Source: Citrobacter koseri (GTDB taxonomy: Bacteria; Pseudomonadota; Gammaproteobacteria; Enterobacterales; Enterobacteriaceae). From it: a stretch of 64,000 bases of DNA. The stretch's first letter is position 1. Every line of letters starts with the position of its first letter. Shown here one piece after another: positions 20,156-32,829 of the stretch. Under the pieces are notes generated by a model. That model searched no databases, had not been told where the DNA came from, and worked only from the letters and a program-made list of their open reading frames with translations. Made by a program: the position numbers and the translations under genes. Where the stretch lies: the NCBI GenBank assembly GCA_900446925.1, contig UAVY01000001.1, forward strand, positions 372,001-436,000, in the 5' to 3' direction.

Positions 20156-21204
20156 TTGAACATAGACACTCGCGAAATTACCCTTGAGCCCGCAGACAAC
20201 GCCCGTCTGTTGAGCCTTTGCGGCCCGTTTGACGACAACATCAAACAACTGGAACGCCGTCTCGGCATCGAGATCAACCGTCGTGACAATCACTTTAAGC
20301 TGACCGGTCGCCCGATTTGCGTCACCGCCGCGGTAGATATCCTGCGCAGCCTGTACGTCGATACCGCCCCGATGCGCGGTCAGATTCAGGACATCGAGCC
20401 GGAACAAATCCACCTTGCGATTAAAGAAGCGCGCGTGCTGGAACAAAGCGCGGAGAGCGTTCCTGGACTATGGCAAGGCGATAAATATTAAAACCAAGCG
20501 TGGCGTGATTAAGCCGCGCACGCCGAATCAGGCGCAGTACATCGCTAACATTCTCGATCACGACATTACTTTCGGCGTTGGTCCTGCCGGTACGGGGGAA
20601 AACCTACCTCGCCGTTGCCGCCGCCGTGGACGCTCTTGAGCGTCAGGAAATTCGTCGTATTCTGCTGACCCGTCCGGCAGTGGAAGCCGGGGAAAAACTG
20701 GGCTTTCTGCCAGGCGACCTGAGCCAGAAGGTAGACCCGTATCTTCGCCCGCTGTATGACGCGCTGTTTGAGATGCTCGGCTTCGAGAAAGTAGAAAAGC
20801 TGATTGAGCGCAACGTCATTGAAGTCGCGCCGCTGGCCTATATGCGCGGTCGTACGCTGAACGACGCCTTTATTATTCTCGATGAGAGCCAGAACACCAC
20901 CATCGAACAGATGAAGATGTTCCTGACGCGTATCGGCTTTAATTCGAAAGCGGTTATTACCGGCGACGTCACGCAGATTGACCTGCCGCGCAACACGAAG
21001 TCTGGTCTGCGCCATGCGATAGAAGTGCTGGCGGAAGTCGAAGAGATCAGCTTTAACTTCTTCCACAGCGAAGACGTGGTGCGCCATCCGGTGGTTGCCC
21101 GTATCGTTAACGCCTATGAAGCCTGGGAAGAAGCGGAGCAAAAACGCAAGGCCGCGCTGGCGGCAGAACGTAAGCGTGAAGCGCAGGAGCAGGAACAAAA
21201 ATGA
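20156..21204 (+). CDS. ybeZ: PhoH-like ATPase YbeZ (frameshifted as written)
   Basis: A P-loop protein, 348 residues when repaired, partner of the endoribonuclease YbeY in rRNA maturation. It uses a TTG start ([12 protein letters not shown]) after an AGAGGA ribosome site. Walker A is GPAGTGKT and Walker B is FIILDESQN. Two insertions break it: GG at 20465-20466 (single G expected, restoring [16 protein letters not shown]) and five G at 20594-20598 (four expected, restoring the Walker A). It overlaps ybeY by the ATGA tetranucleotide, indicating translational coupling. Confidence 0.92.
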
Positions 21205-21668
21205 GTCAGGTGATCCTCGATTTACAACTGGCATGTGAAGACCATTCCGGCCTGCCGGAAGAGAGCCAGTTTCAGACGTGGCTGAATGCGGTGATCCCAC
21301 AGTTTCAGGAAGAATCAGAAGTGACGATTCGCCTGGTGGATGAAGCCGAAAGCCACGATCTTAACCTGACCTACCGCGGGAAAGATAAGCCAACCAATGT
21401 GCTCTCTTTCCCGTTTGAAGCGCCGCCAGGTATGGAGATGCCGCTGTTGGGCGATCTGATCATCTGCCGCCAGGTGGTGGAGCAAGAAGCGAAAGAACAA
21501 GATAAGCCGCTGGAGGCCCACTGGGCGCATATGGTCGTGCACGGCAGCCTGCATTTGCTGGGCTACGACCATATCGAAGACGATGAAGCGGAAGAGATGG
21601 AAGCCCTCGAAACAGAGATTATGCTTGCTCTGGGCTATGAGGACCCGTACATTTCCGAGAAAGACTAA
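21201..21668 (+). CDS. ybeY: Endoribonuclease YbeY
   Basis: 155 residues. The zinc motif [11 protein letters not shown], three histidines at about 114, 118 and 124, defines this single-strand endoribonuclease needed for 16S rRNA 3' maturation and 70S quality control. It starts inside the ybeZ stop (ATGA) and is followed 84 bp later by ybeX, forming ybeZYX-lnt. Intact. Confidence 0.96.
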   Translation: MSQVILDLQLACEDHSGLPEESQFQTWLNAVIPQFQEESEVTIRLVDEAESHDLNLTYRGKDKPTNVLSFPFEAPPGMEMPLLGDLIICRQVVEQEAKEQDKPLEAHWAHMVVHGSLHLLGYDHIEDDEAEEMEALETEIMLALGYEDPYISEKD

Positions 21669-21752
21669 GTACGATGAACAAACATGCCGTCAGCCGTTAA
21701 GTATATGCATGACGAGCGACCTATTAACCAACATGAGAACCCATACGACGCC

Positions 21753-22631
21753 ATGAGCGACGACAATTCACACAGTAGTGACACGTTAAACAGCAAAAAG
21801 GGATTTTTTTCCCTGTTACTGAGCCAACTTTTCCACGGTGAACCCAAAAACCGTGACGAACTGCTGGCGCTGATCCGTGATTCCGGGCAGAACGACCTTA
21901 TCGATGAAGATACGCGCGATATGCTCGAAGGAGTGATGGACATTGCGGACCAGCGCGTTCGCGACATCATGATCCCCCGCTCCCAGATGATTACCCTGAA
22001 ACGCAACCAGACGCTGGATGAGTGCCTTGATGTCATCATTGAGTCAGCACACTCGCGTTTCCCGGTCATCAGCGAAGACAAAGATCACATTGAAGGGATT
22101 CTGATGGCGAAGGATCTGCTGCCGTTTATGCGCAGCGATGCCGAAGCCTTCAGCATGGAAAAAGTGTTACGCCAGGCCGTTGTTGTCCCGGAGAGTAAGC
22201 GCGTTGACCGCATGCTCAAAGAGTTCCGCTCCCAGCGTTACCATATGGCGATCGTTATCGACGAGTTTGGCGGGGTGTCGGGTCTGGTGACCATTGAAGA
22301 CATTCTCGAACTGATCGTGGGTGAAATTGAAGACGAGTATGATGAAGAAGACGATATCGACTTCCGTCAGCTCAGTCGCCACACCTGGACCATTCGCGCT
22401 CTCGCACCGATTGAAGACTTCAACGAAGCCTTCGGCACCAGCTTCAGCGATGAAGAGGTCGATACCATTGGCGGTCTGGTGATGCAGGCGTTCGGTCATC
22501 TGCCTGCGCGCGGTGAGACCATTGACATTGATGGTTACCAGTTCAAAGTCGCTATGGCCGACAGCCGTCGTATTATTCAGGTTCATGTCAGAATACCGGA
22601 TGACTCGCCCCAGCCTAAACTGGACGAATAA
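21753..22631 (+). CDS. ybeX: CBS-domain protein YbeX (CorC family)
   Basis: 292 residues from [11 protein letters not shown]; the frame is open 23 codons upstream, but this start matches the family. Two CBS domains (about 65-190, including [11 protein letters not shown] and [14 protein letters not shown]) are followed by an acidic linker and a C-terminal CorC/HlyC domain. It is linked to Mg/Co efflux and more recently to ribosome metabolism; the mechanism is unsettled. There are no membrane segments. Intact. Confidence 0.95.
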   Translation: MSDDNSHSSDTLNSKKGFFSLLLSQLFHGEPKNRDELLALIRDSGQNDLIDEDTRDMLEGVMDIADQRVRDIMIPRSQMITLKRNQTLDECLDVIIESAHSRFPVISEDKDHIEGILMAKDLLPFMRSDAEAFSMEKVLRQAVVVPESKRVDRMLKEFRSQRYHMAIVIDEFGGVSGLVTIEDILELIVGEIEDEYDEEDDIDFRQLSRHTWTIRALAPIEDFNEAFGTSFSDEEVDTIGGLVMQAFGHLPARGETIDIDGYQFKVAMADSRRIIQVHVRIPDDSPQPKLDE

Positions 22632-22655
22632 AACCAAAAGTGGACTAAAGACTAA

Positions 22656-24195
<1,540 letters not shown>

Positions 24196-24207
24196 TCTCC
24201 CTTATTA

Positions 24208-24236
24208 CCGGGTAAGACGCGATGCGTCTTACCCGG
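24208..24236. terminator. Perfect hairpin after lnt (REP-like)
   Basis: A 13-bp perfect inverted repeat, CCGGGTAAGACGC/GCGTCTTACCCGG with a 3-base loop, 12 bp after lnt. There is no T tract, so it is either a REP-derived mRNA 3'-end stabiliser or part of a terminator. Confidence 0.6.
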
Positions 24237-24243
24237 CCTGGCT

Positions 24244-24556
24244 ATATCCCTCCATTCTGGCACGCCTATTGCTTTGTTAAACAAGGTAAACCTTGTTTTG
24301 GCTATATGTGCAACCTGGTCGCACCAATATCGATCATCGGTAGCACCCAAAACAGTGCAATGAAAGATTTTTGCCTCTAAACGGTGCGGCGCACTTCGCA
24401 AAAATAAACAATAAAGCAGCAAAATCTTTACATTCAGCCAAACTAAATGTTAACAAACACGCATAACACTGCACGCTCAAGTTGCAGACGATAACAACAC
24501 AAACACTCACAATGGGTATCAATGCGTCGATGGCGCAGACGATAAAGGAGTTGGAT
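24244..24556. other. gltI upstream region, no gene
   Basis: An AT-rich leader and promoter region of the glutamate transporter. It contains a perfect palindrome AAACAAGG-TAAA-CCTTGTTT (24279-24298). The frame of gltI is open upstream of its ATG, but without a ribosome site. I see no other ORF. Confidence 0.4.
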
Positions 24557-25468
24557 ATGCAATTACGTAAGCTAGCCACAGCAATGCTGGTCATGGGAAT
24601 GTCTGCCGGTCTGGCACACGCGGAAGACGCCGCGCCGGCGGCGGGCAGTACGCTGGATAAAATCGCGAAGAATGGCATTATCGTCGTCGGCCACCGCGAG
24701 TCCTCCGTGCCGTTCTCTTACTACGACAACCAGCAAAAAGTGGTCGGTTATTCACAGGACTACTCCAACGCCATCGTTGAAGCCGTGAAGAAAAAGCTTA
24801 ACAAACCTGACCTGCAGGTGAAGTTGATCCCAATTACCTCCCAGAACCGTATTCCGCTGTTGCAGAACGGAACCTTCGACTTTGAATGTGGCTCCACCAC
24901 CAACAACGTCGAACGCCAGAAACAGGCCGCGTTCTCTGACACCATTTTTCATCGTCGGTACGCGTCTGCTGGCGAAAAAAGACGGCGATATTAAAGACTT
25001 CCCGGACCTGAAAGGAAAAGCGGTCGTGGTCACCTCCGGTACCACCTCTGAAATTCTGCTGCACAAGCTGAATGAAGAACAAAAAATGAATATGCGCATT
25101 ATCAGCGCGAAAGACCACGGTGACTCCTTCCGTACGCTGGAAAGCGGTCGCGCCGTCGCCTTTATGATGGATGATGCCCTGCTGGCGGGTGAACGCGCGA
25201 AAGCCAAAAAACCAGACAACTGGGAGATCGTCGGTAAGCCGCAATCTCAGGAAGCCTACGGCTGTATGCTGCGTAAAAACGATCCTGAGTTTAAAACGCT
25301 GGTAGATGACACGATTGCCCAGGTGCAGACCTCAGGCGAAGCGGAAAAAATGGTTTTGATAAGTGGTTTAAAAACCCAATCCCGCCGAAAAACCTGAACA
25401 TGAATTTCGAACTGTCCGACGAGATGAAGGCGCTGTTCAAAGAACCGAATGACAAAGCACTTAACTAA
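24557..25468 (+). CDS. gltI: Glutamate/aspartate-binding periplasmic protein (frameshifted as written)
   Basis: The solute receptor of the GltIJKL ABC importer, 302 residues when repaired. A Sec signal peptide ends at GLAHA (residue 22). Ligand-domain sequences such as VVGHRESSVPFSYYD, SQNRIPLLQNGTFDFECGSTTNNVE and GDSFRTLESGRA are typical. Three insertions break the 3' half: five T at 24945-24949, six A at 25345-25350 and four T at 25354-25357, each one too many. Repair gives SDTIFIVGTRLL and AEKWFDKWFKNPIPP. An AAAGGAG ribosome site lies upstream. The SroC sRNA segment follows. Confidence 0.92.
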
Positions 25469-25617
25469 CTAAAATAAATGGGGCGGGATCTCCTTGCCCT
25501 CTCGATTGTCATTCAGCACGGACAGACTATAAGCCTGATGGTCGTTCCCCATCAGGCCTGAAAACCGCAAAACGCTGGATAACAATCTTCGAGGGTAGCG
25601 CTGCTACCCTTTTTTTT
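25469..25617 (+). ncRNA. sroC: SroC sRNA (gltI 3' fragment)
   Basis: The 160-bp gap between gltI and gltJ ends in a strong terminator hairpin inside the operon. In E. coli and Salmonella this is the SroC RNA, cut by RNase E from gltI read-through transcripts, which sponges and destabilises GcvB. Position and terminator are conserved; the exact 5' end cannot be set from sequence, and it may begin at or just before the gltI stop. Confidence 0.7.
25592..25617 (+). terminator. Terminator at the SroC 3' end, inside gltIJKL
   Basis: GGGTAGC/GCTACCC stem (GAGGGTAGCGCTGCTACCC) followed by a run of eight T residues, 14 bp before gltJ. It partly separates abundant gltI mRNA from gltJKL. Confidence 0.9.
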
Positions 25618-25630
25618 CTGGAGTAGATTT

Positions 25631-26371
25631 ATGTCAATAGACTGGAACTGGGGGATTTTTTTACAACAAGCCCCGTTCGGCAACACCACGTATCTCGGCT
25701 GGCTCTGGAGCGGCTTCCAGGTCACCGTCGCGTTATCCATCACCGCCTGGATTATTGCTTTCCTCGTCGGCTCGTTATTCGGCATTTTACGTACTGTACC
25801 TAACCGCTTCCTCTCGGGAATAGGGACGCTTTACGTGGAACTGTTTCGTAACGTCCCGCTGATTGTTCAGTTCTTTACCTGGTATCTGGTCGTGCCTGAG
25901 CTGTTGCCGGAAAATATCGGCATGTGGTTCAAGGCGGAACTGGACCCGAACATTCAATTTTTCCTCTCATCAATGATCTGTCTGGGGCTGTTTACCGCTG
26001 CGCGCGTCTGCGAGCAGGTACGCGCAGCGATTCAGTCGCTGCCTCGCGGGCAGAAAAACGCTGCGCTGGCGATGGGGCTGACGCTGCCTCAGGCTTATCG
26101 CTATGTTCTGCTACCGAACGCCTATCGGGTGATTGTCCCGCCGATGACCTCGGAAATGATGAACCTGGTGAAAAACTCCGCCATCGCATCGACCATTGGT
26201 CTGGTGGATATGGCGGCGCAGGCGGGCAAGCTGCTGGATTACTCCGCCCACGCCTGGGAGTCGTTCACCGCGATTACGCTGGCCTACGTGCTGATTAATG
26301 CCGTCATTATGCTGGTGATGAATCTGGTGGAACGTAAAGTCCGCCTGCCTGGCAATATGGGAGGCAAATAA
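25631..26371 (+). CDS. gltJ: Glutamate/aspartate ABC transporter permease GltJ
   Basis: A 246-residue inner-membrane permease with five hydrophobic helices of the HisM/GlnP type. The cytoplasmic coupling (EAA) loop reads [25 protein letters not shown] ribosome site lies between the SroC terminator and the ATG. Its stop TAA shares an A with the gltK ATG. It pairs with GltK in the membrane. Intact. Confidence 0.96.
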   Translation: MSIDWNWGIFLQQAPFGNTTYLGWLWSGFQVTVALSITAWIIAFLVGSLFGILRTVPNRFLSGIGTLYVELFRNVPLIVQFFTWYLVVPELLPENIGMWFKAELDPNIQFFLSSMICLGLFTAARVCEQVRAAIQSLPRGQKNAALAMGLTLPQAYRYVLLPNAYRVIVPPMTSEMMNLVKNSAIASTIGLVDMAAQAGKLLDYSAHAWESFTAITLAYVLINAVIMLVMNLVERKVRLPGNMGGK

Positions 26372-27045
26372 TGTACGAGTTTGACTGGAGTTCGATCGTT
26401 CCTTCCATGCCGTATTTGCTGGCCGGGCTGGTGATCACCCTGAAAATTACCGTCACCGCCGTGGTGATCGGGATTCTCTGGGGCACTATTCTGGCGGTAA
26501 TGCGTCTCTCAAGTTTCGCCCCTGTTGCCTGGTTTGCGAAAGCTTACGTCAACGTTTTCCGCTCCATCCCGCTGGTGATGGTGCTGCTATGGTTCTACCT
26601 GATTGTGCCGGGGCTGTTGCAGGACGTACTGGGTATTTCGCCCAAAACGGATATTCGCCTGATTTCAGCGATGGTCGCGTTTTCCATGTTTGAAGCGGCG
26701 TATTACTCGGAGATTATCCGTGCGGGTATTCAGAGCATTTCACGCGGGCAGTCCAGCGCTGCGCTGGCGCTGGGGATGACCCACTGGCAGTCGATGAAGC
26801 TCATCATCCTGCCGCAGGCGTTCCGTGCGATGGTGCCGCTGCTGCTTACCCAGGGTATCGTACTGTTCCAGGATACCTCCCTGGTTTACGTGTTAAGCCT
26901 CGCGGATTTCTTCCGCACCGCCACCACCATTGGCGAGCGTGATGGTACGCAGGTCGAAATGATCCTGTTTGCCGGTGCCGTCTACTTTGTTATCAGCCTG
27001 AGCGCGTCGTTGTTGGTCAGCTATTTGAAGAAAAGGACAGTTTAA
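26371..27045 (+). CDS. gltK: Glutamate/aspartate ABC transporter permease GltK
   Basis: A 224-residue inner-membrane partner of GltJ with the coupling loop [20 protein letters not shown]. It starts in a one-base overlap with gltJ and ends in a one-base overlap with gltL (TAATG), so translation is coupled. Intact. Confidence 0.96.
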   Translation: MYEFDWSSIVPSMPYLLAGLVITLKITVTAVVIGILWGTILAVMRLSSFAPVAWFAKAYVNVFRSIPLVMVLLWFYLIVPGLLQDVLGISPKTDIRLISAMVAFSMFEAAYYSEIIRAGIQSISRGQSSAALALGMTHWQSMKLIILPQAFRAMVPLLLTQGIVLFQDTSLVYVLSLADFFRTATTIGERDGTQVEMILFAGAVYFVISLSASLLVSYLKKRTV

Positions 27046-27771
27046 TGATTACCCTGAAAAATGTTTCTAAATGGTATGGTCACTTTCAGGTGCTGACCGA
27101 CTGCTCCACGGAAGTGAAAAAAAGGTGAAGTGGTGGTAGTCTGCGGCCCGTCGGGTTCCGGTAAATCGACCCTGATCAAAACGGTGAACGGACTGGAACC
27201 GGTGCAACAGGGTGAAATCACCGTTGACGGCACCAAAGTGAATGACAAAAAAACGGATCTGGCGAAGCTCCGCTCGCGGGTCGGAATGGTGTTCCAGCAC
27301 TTTGAACTATTCCCACATCTGTCGATCATTGAAAACCTGACGCTGGCGCAGGTGAAAGTGCTCAAACGCGGCAAAGCGCCCGCCCGTGAAAAAGCGCAGA
27401 AGTTGCTTGAGCGCGTAGGACTTTCGGCCCATGCCAATAAGTTCCCGGCGCAGCTTTCCGGCGGGCAGCAACAGCGTGTGGCAATCGCGCGCGCGCTGTG
27501 CATGGACCCTATCGCTATGCTGTTTGATGAACCAACATCCGCACTCGATCCTGAAATGATCAACGAAGTGCTGGACGTTATGGTCGAGCTGGCAAACGAA
27601 GGGATGACCATGATGGTCGTCACCCACGAAATGGGCTTTGCCCGTAAGGTGGCCAATCGGGTGATCTTTATGGACGAGGGGAAAATTGTCGAAGACTCAC
27701 CGAAAGAGGAGTTCTTCGCCAACCCGAAATCGGACCGCGCCAAAGACTTCCTGGCGAAAATCCTGCATTAA
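27045..27771 (+). CDS. gltL: Glutamate/aspartate ABC transporter ATPase GltL (frameshifted as written)
   Basis: 241 residues when repaired. Walker [10 protein letters not shown], signature LSGGQQQR, Walker [14 protein letters not shown] and the switch histidine VVTHE are all visible. A seven-A run at 27117-27123 (six expected) breaks the frame after STEVKK; removal gives [11 protein letters not shown]. Without the repair an internal start near 27130 would lose the N-terminal strand. Last gene of gltIJKL. Read as sequence error. Confidence 0.93.
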
Positions 27772-27887
27772 TCCTCCCGGCGCGCACGACAGAGTGCGCG
27801 CCATATCACGCTTTATCTCTTCATATCTCGAATCGCACTCATCCCGGCGTTACCCTTGTCACAAAGTACCACTTACAAGGAGCAACA

Positions 27888-28826
27888 ATGGCACTTCCAG
27901 TCCTTTTTGATTGCGATCCAGGTCATGACGACGCCATCGCAATTGTTCTCGCCCTCGCATCGCCTGAACTGGATGTGAAAGCGATCACCTCTTCCGCCGG
28001 TAACCAGACGCCTGACAAAACGCTGCGTAACGTATTGCGTATGCTGACGCTACTGGGGCGTACCGATATTCCTGTCGCGGGCGGCGCGATAAAACCGCTG
28101 ATGCGCGATCTGATCATCGCCGATAACGTACACGGCGAAAGCGGACTGGACGGCCCGGCGCTGCCGGAGCCGTCATTTGCGCCGCAGACCTGCACCGCCG
28201 TTGAGCTGATGGCGAAAACCCTGCGCGAAAGCCCGGAACCGGTAACCATCGTCGCCACCGGGCCGCAAACCAACGTCGCCTTGCTGCTGAACAGCCATCC
28301 AGAATTGCACCGTAAAATCGCCCGTATTGTGATCATGGGCGGCGCGATGGGATTAGGTAACTGGACGCCAGCGGCAGAATTCAATATTTACGTCGACCCC
28401 GAGGCGGCAGAGATTGTCTTCCAGTCAGGGATTCCCGTGGTGATGGCCGGGCTGGACGTAACGCACAAAGCGCAGATTCACGCTGAAGATACCGAGCGTT
28501 TCCGGGCGATAGGCAATCCTGTTTCCACGATCGTGGCGGAGCTGCTGGATTTCTTCCTCGAATATCACAAAGACGAAAAGTGGGGCTTTACCGGCGCGCC
28601 GTTGCATGACCCTTGCACCATCGCCTGGCTGCTAAAACCCGAGCTTTTCACCACCGTTGAACGTTGGGTCGGCGTGGAGACTCAGGGGAAATACACCCAG
28701 GGAATGACGGTCGTGGATTATTACTTCCTGACGGGGAATAAACCGAATGCGACGGTCATGGTCGATATCGACCGGCAGGGCTTTGTGGATTTACTGGCGG
28801 AGAGGCTGGCGTTCTACGCATCATAA
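27888..28826 (+). CDS. rihA: Pyrimidine-specific ribonucleoside hydrolase RihA
   Basis: A 312-residue member of the inosine-uridine nucleoside hydrolases that cleaves cytidine and uridine to base and ribose. The calcium-binding motif DCDPGHDDA sits at residues 8-16, and the active-site region [14 protein letters not shown], with the catalytic His, is near 240. An AAGGAG ribosome site lies upstream. In K-12 a group of genes (hscC, ybeR, djlB and others) separates rihA from ybeL; here they are adjacent, separated by REP DNA. Intact. Confidence 0.95.
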   Translation: MALPVLFDCDPGHDDAIAIVLALASPELDVKAITSSAGNQTPDKTLRNVLRMLTLLGRTDIPVAGGAIKPLMRDLIIADNVHGESGLDGPALPEPSFAPQTCTAVELMAKTLRESPEPVTIVATGPQTNVALLLNSHPELHRKIARIVIMGGAMGLGNWTPAAEFNIYVDPEAAEIVFQSGIPVVMAGLDVTHKAQIHAEDTERFRAIGNPVSTIVAELLDFFLEYHKDEKWGFTGAPLHDPCTIAWLLKPELFTTVERWVGVETQGKYTQGMTVVDYYFLTGNKPNATVMVDIDRQGFVDLLAERLAFYAS

Positions 28827-28829
28827 CCA

Positions 28830-28912
28830 GCCGGATGGCGCTAACGCTTATCCGGCCTACATCAGCGTACAATTTGTAGGCCGGACAAGACGCTTCGCGT
28901 CGCCATCCGGCA
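28830..28912. repeat. BIME between rihA and ybeL
   Basis: Two inverted REP units, GCCGGATGGCGCTAACGC...TATCCGGCCTAC and GTAGGCCGGACAAGACGC...GCCATCCGGC, at the convergent gene ends. Confidence 0.9.
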
Positions 28913-28919
28913 CTGCCGA

Positions 28920-29402
28920 TTACGGCTCAAACGGTCTGCGCTGGAACTGGTCGTGGCCGCATTTCGGGCACAGCGGCAGTACATCCGGCGTATACACCGC
29001 TAAATGGTAATGACACTTCTCGCACACAAGGTTGCCTAAGCCGACCACCTCGCCGCTGTGGTAGACCCCGTGGTGATTGAGATCCTGGAACACTTCGCGC
29101 CACTCCAGTTGCGTTTTGTCGGTGATGTCCGCCAGTTCCTGCCAGAGGCTCTCTTTAATCACCCGCATAAAGACGCTGTCGCTCTCCTCTTCCTGGCTCT
29201 CCTCGTAGCTCATGGCGAACTCTTCCAGGTCGCGTCTGACGGCGCGCGTCAGTTCGTCCACCTCGATTCGCGTTAACTCCCCTGCTTTCATTACGCTCTG
29301 ACGCGCCTGTTCCACCAGCGCGTCAATATCGCGTTCGCCATTACGCAGGCGTTCGCTTAATGACGTCACCAGTTCACGGTAATATTGAGCAACCTTGTTC
29401 AT
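28920..29402 (-). CDS. ybeL: Zinc-ribbon protein YbeL (DUF1451)
   Basis: A 160-residue protein of unknown function. The N-terminal two thirds is charged and helical, probably coiled coil, and the C-terminus carries a zinc ribbon (CEKCHYH...CPKCGHD). The start at MNKVAQYYRELV matches E. coli; the open frame upstream lacks support. It is convergent with rihA and divergent from leuS. Intact. Confidence 0.9.
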   Translation of the reverse strand: MNKVAQYYRELVTSLSERLRNGERDIDALVEQARQSVMKAGELTRIEVDELTRAVRRDLEEFAMSYEESQEEESDSVFMRVIKESLWQELADITDKTQLEWREVFQDLNHHGVYHSGEVVGLGNLVCEKCHYHLAVYTPDVLPLCPKCGHDQFQRRPFEP

Positions 29403-29638
29403 CGCTTCGCCTCCTGGGGTCGTTAACTGTCTATAATAATAGACGTTATTTACGCCGCGCTTTGCAAGACCGCCCACAGAGTGTGTAAATTCATGCAAGG
29501 ATTAGCATGGCGGGAATTCAATGCAGAATGCGCGAAAGGCTGTTTTGGCGCGGGCGTTTGGGCTATGCTATGCGGATCTGAAACACCACATCTAACGCTA
29601 CGTTTGTAGCCGTAATGAAAACAGGACCACTGGCTGCC

Positions 29639-32221
29639 ATGCAAGAGCAATACCGCCCGGAAGAGATAGAATCAAAAGTCCAGCAACACTGGGACGAGAA
29701 GCGCACCTTTGAAGTAACCGAAGACGAGAGCAAAGAGAAGTATTACTGCCTGTCGATGCTTCCCTATCCTTCTGGTCGACTACACATGGGCCATGTGCGT
29801 AACTACACCATCGGTGATGTGATTGCCCGCTACCAGCGCATGCTGGGTAAAAACGTTCTACAGCCCATCGGCTGGGATGCATTCGGTCTGCCTGCTGAAG
29901 GCGCGGCGGTGAAAAACAACACGGCGCCGGCGCCGTGGACCTATGACAACATCGCCTACATGAAAAACCAGCTCAAAATGCTGGGCTTCGGCTATGACTG
30001 GAGCCGCGAGCTGGCGACCTGCACCCCGGAATACTACCGCTGGGAGCAGAAATTCTTCACCGAGCTGTATAAAAAAGGCCTGGTGTACAAAAAGACCTCT
30101 GCGGTGAACTGGTGCCCGAACGACCAGACCGTACTGGCGAACGAGCAGGTTATCGACGGCTGCTGCTGGCGCTGCGACACCAAAGTTGAGCGTAAAGAGA
30201 TCCCGCAGTGGTTCATTAAGATCACCGCCTACGCTGACGAACTGCTGAACGATCTGGATAAACTGGATCACTGGCCAGACACCGTTAAAACCATGCAGCG
30301 CAACTGGATCGGCCGTTCTGAAGGCGTCGAGATCACCTTTGACGTGAACGGCTACGACAATACGCTGACGGTGTACACCACGCGTCCAGACACGTTCATG
30401 GGCGCCACTTACCTGGCGGTCGCCGCAGGTCATCCGCTGGCGCAGAAAGCGGCTGCCAACAACCCGGAACTGGCTGCCTTTATCGACGAATGCCGCAACA
30501 CCAAAGTGGCGGAAGCCGATATGGCGACGATGGAGAAAAAAGGCGTCGACACCGGTTTTAAAGCCATTCACCCGCTGACCGGCGAAGCGATCCCGGTATG
30601 GGCCGCCAACTTCGTGCTGATGGAGTACGGTACCGGTGCGGTCATGGCCGTTCCGGGCCATGATCAGCGTGACTATGAATTTGCCACCAAATATGGCCTG
30701 ACCATCAAGCCGGTTATCCTGGCGGCTGACGGCTCTGAACCGGATCTGTCCGAGCAGGCGCTGACCGAGAAAGGCGTACTGTTTAACTCCGGCGAATTTA
30801 ACGGTCTGGGCTTTGAAGACGCCTTCAACGCGATTGCCGATAAACTGGCGGCAAAAGGCGTCGGCGAGCGTAAAGTCAACTACCGTCTGCGCGACTGGGG
30901 CGTTTCCCGTCAGCGTTACTGGGGCGCGCCGATTCCGATGGTGACTCTGGAAGACGGCACCGTTCTGCCGACCCCGGAAGATCAACTGCCGGTCATCCTG
31001 CCGGAAGACGTCGTCATGGACGGCATCACCAGCCCGATCAAAGCCGATCCTGAGTGGGCGAAAACCACCGTTAACGGTCAGCCTGCGCTGCGTGAAACCG
31101 ACACCTTTGACACCTTTATGGAGTCCTCCTGGTACTACGCGCGCTACACCTGCCCGCAGTACAATGAAGGGATGCTGGACCCGGAAGCAGCAAACTACTG
31201 GCTGCCGGTCGATATCTACATCGGCGGTATTGAACACGCGATCATGCACCTGCTCTACTTCCGCTTCTTCCACAAGCTGATGCGCGACGCAGGCATGGTG
31301 AACTCTGACGAACCGGCGAAACAGCTGCTGTGCCAGGGTATGGTGCTGGCAGACGCGTTCTACTATGTAGGCGAAAACGGCGAGCGTAACTGGGTTTCCC
31401 CGGTTGATGCCATCGTTGATCGCGACGAGAAAGGCCGCATCGTTAAGGCGAAAGACGCGGCGGGCCATGAGCTGGTGTACACCGGCATGAGCAAGATGTC
31501 CAAGTCCAAAAACAACGGCATCGACCCGCAGGTAATGGTTGAGCGTTACGGCGCGGACACCGTGCGTCTGTTCATGATGTTTGCTTCTCCGGCCGATATG
31601 ACGCTGGAATGGCAGGAATCTGGCGTGGAAGGGGCAAACCGCTTCCTGAAACGCGTCTGGAAACTGGTCTATGAACACACCGCGAAAGGCGAGGTTGCGG
31701 CACTGAACGTTGATGCGCTGAGCGAAGATCAGAAAGCGCTGCGTCGCGACGTCCACAAAACCATCGCGAAAGTGACCGATGATATCGGCCGCCGTCAGAC
31801 CTTCAACACCGCGATTGCCGCAATTATGGAGCTGATGAACAAACTGGCGAAAGCGCCGCAGGAAGGCGAGCAGGATCGCGCCCTGATGCAGGAAGCGCTG
31901 CTGGCTGTCGTGCGTATGCTCAACCCGTTCACCCCACATGCTTGCTTCACGCTGTGGGAAGCGCTGAAAGGCGAAGGCGATATCGATAACGCGCCGTGGC
32001 CGGTCGCTGACGACAAAGCAATGGTAGAAGACTCTACGTTGGTTGTGGTTCAGGTGAACGGTAAAGTCCGTGGCAAAATCACCGTACCGGTGAACGCCAC
32101 GGAAGAACAGGTTCGTGAACGTGCAGGCCAGGAACATTTGGTCGCAAAATATCTTGATGGCGTTACCGTGCGTAAAGTGATTTACGTTCCGGGTAAACTC
32201 CTCAATTTGGTCGTTGGCTAA
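29639..32221 (+). CDS. leuS: Leucyl-tRNA synthetase
   Basis: An essential 860-residue class I synthetase. The HIGH motif appears as [15 protein letters not shown] (about 42-56) and KMSKS as [12 protein letters not shown] (about 619). The inserted editing domain (roughly 225-415) with its conserved Thr-rich pocket ([10 protein letters not shown]) removes mischarged isoleucine and methionine. The start [13 protein letters not shown] is chosen by homology and an AGGA site. First gene of leuS-lptE-holA-nadD. A long antisense ORF here is only a shadow. Intact. Confidence 0.98.
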   Translation: MQEQYRPEEIESKVQQHWDEKRTFEVTEDESKEKYYCLSMLPYPSGRLHMGHVRNYTIGDVIARYQRMLGKNVLQPIGWDAFGLPAEGAAVKNNTAPAPWTYDNIAYMKNQLKMLGFGYDWSRELATCTPEYYRWEQKFFTELYKKGLVYKKTSAVNWCPNDQTVLANEQVIDGCCWRCDTKVERKEIPQWFIKITAYADELLNDLDKLDHWPDTVKTMQRNWIGRSEGVEITFDVNGYDNTLTVYTTRPDTFMGATYLAVAAGHPLAQKAAANNPELAAFIDECRNTKVAEADMATMEKKGVDTGFKAIHPLTGEAIPVWAANFVLMEYGTGAVMAVPGHDQRDYEFATKYGLTIKPVILAADGSEPDLSEQALTEKGVLFNSGEFNGLGFEDAFNAIADKLAAKGVGERKVNYRLRDWGVSRQRYWGAPIPMVTLEDGTVLPTPEDQLPVILPEDVVMDGITSPIKADPEWAKTTVNGQPALRETDTFDTFMESSWYYARYTCPQYNEGMLDPEAANYWLPVDIYIGGIEHAIMHLLYFRFFHKLMRDAGMVNSDEPAKQLLCQGMVLADAFYYVGENGERNWVSPVDAIVDRDEKGRIVKAKDAAGHELVYTGMSKMSKSKNNGIDPQVMVERYGADTVRLFMMFASPADMTLEWQESGVEGANRFLKRVWKLVYEHTAKGEVAALNVDALSEDQKALRRDVHKTIAKVTDDIGRRQTFNTAIAAIMELMNKLAKAPQEGEQDRALMQEALLAVVRMLNPFTPHACFTLWEALKGEGDIDNAPWPVADDKAMVEDSTLVVVQVNGKVRGKITVPVNATEEQVRERAGQEHLVAKYLDGVTVRKVIYVPGKLLNLVVG

Positions 32222-32235
32222 GCGCGGGAGGAAGC

Positions 32236-32829
32236 GTGCGACATCTGACAACATTGTTGTTATCCCTGGCGGTGCTGGTCACCGCCGGGTGCGGCTGGCA
32301 TCTGCGTAGCACTACGCAGGTGCCCAGCACGATGAAAACTATGATTCTTGATACAAGCGATCCGAATGGACCATTAAGCCGGGCGGTACGTAACCAACTG
32401 CGTCTTAACAATATTGAATTGCTTGAAAAAGATACAACGCGCCAGGATGTTCCGTCACTGCGCCTTGGCCGGACCAGTATCTCTAAAGATACCGCCTCCG
32501 TGTTCCAGGATGGCCGTACGGCGGAATACCAGATGGTCATGAGCGTCAGTGCAAGCGTTCTGATCCCGGGTCATGATATTTATCCGATCAGCACGAAAGT
32601 GTACCGTTCATTCTTTGATAACCCGCAAACCGCGCTGGCGAAGGATAATGAACAGGATATGATCATCAAAGAGATGTATGACAAAGCGGCCGAACAGTTG
32701 ATTCGCAAGCTGCCGAGTATCCATGTCGCTGATGCTCAGTCATCCCAGGAAAACGCGGACGCCGCTGAAAACACCACGGCGACGCCAGCATCTTCCCCGG
32801 CACGCGTGTCCACCACGCTGGGTAACTGA
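32236..32829 (+). CDS. lptE: LPS-assembly lipoprotein LptE
   Basis: A 197-residue outer-membrane lipoprotein that plugs LptD and completes the LPS translocon. It uses a GTG start after a GGGAGG ribosome site, a signal sequence with lipobox VTAGC (Cys19), and ends in a low-complexity Ala/Thr tail. It begins 14 bp after leuS, and its TGA overlaps the holA ATG. Intact. Confidence 0.95.
   Translation: MRHLTTLLLSLAVLVTAGCGWHLRSTTQVPSTMKTMILDTSDPNGPLSRAVRNQLRLNNIELLEKDTTRQDVPSLRLGRTSISKDTASVFQDGRTAEYQMVMSVSASVLIPGHDIYPISTKVYRSFFDNPQTALAKDNEQDMIIKEMYDKAAEQLIRKLPSIHVADAQSSQENADAAENTTATPASSPARVSTTLGN

Noticed and set aside
24482..24556. A longer GltI start 25 codons upstream
   Set aside because: It has no ribosome site and would place polar residues before the signal peptide. 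The ATG at 24557 follows AAAGGAG and matches E. coli.
29858..32254. A 798-codon open frame antisense to leuS, and similar long antisense frames over nagE (7766-9535) and glnS (5979-7160)
   Set aside because: They mirror highly expressed genes whose codon bias avoids stops in the opposite frame. They lack ribosome sites and recognisable domains, and the sense genes are certain.
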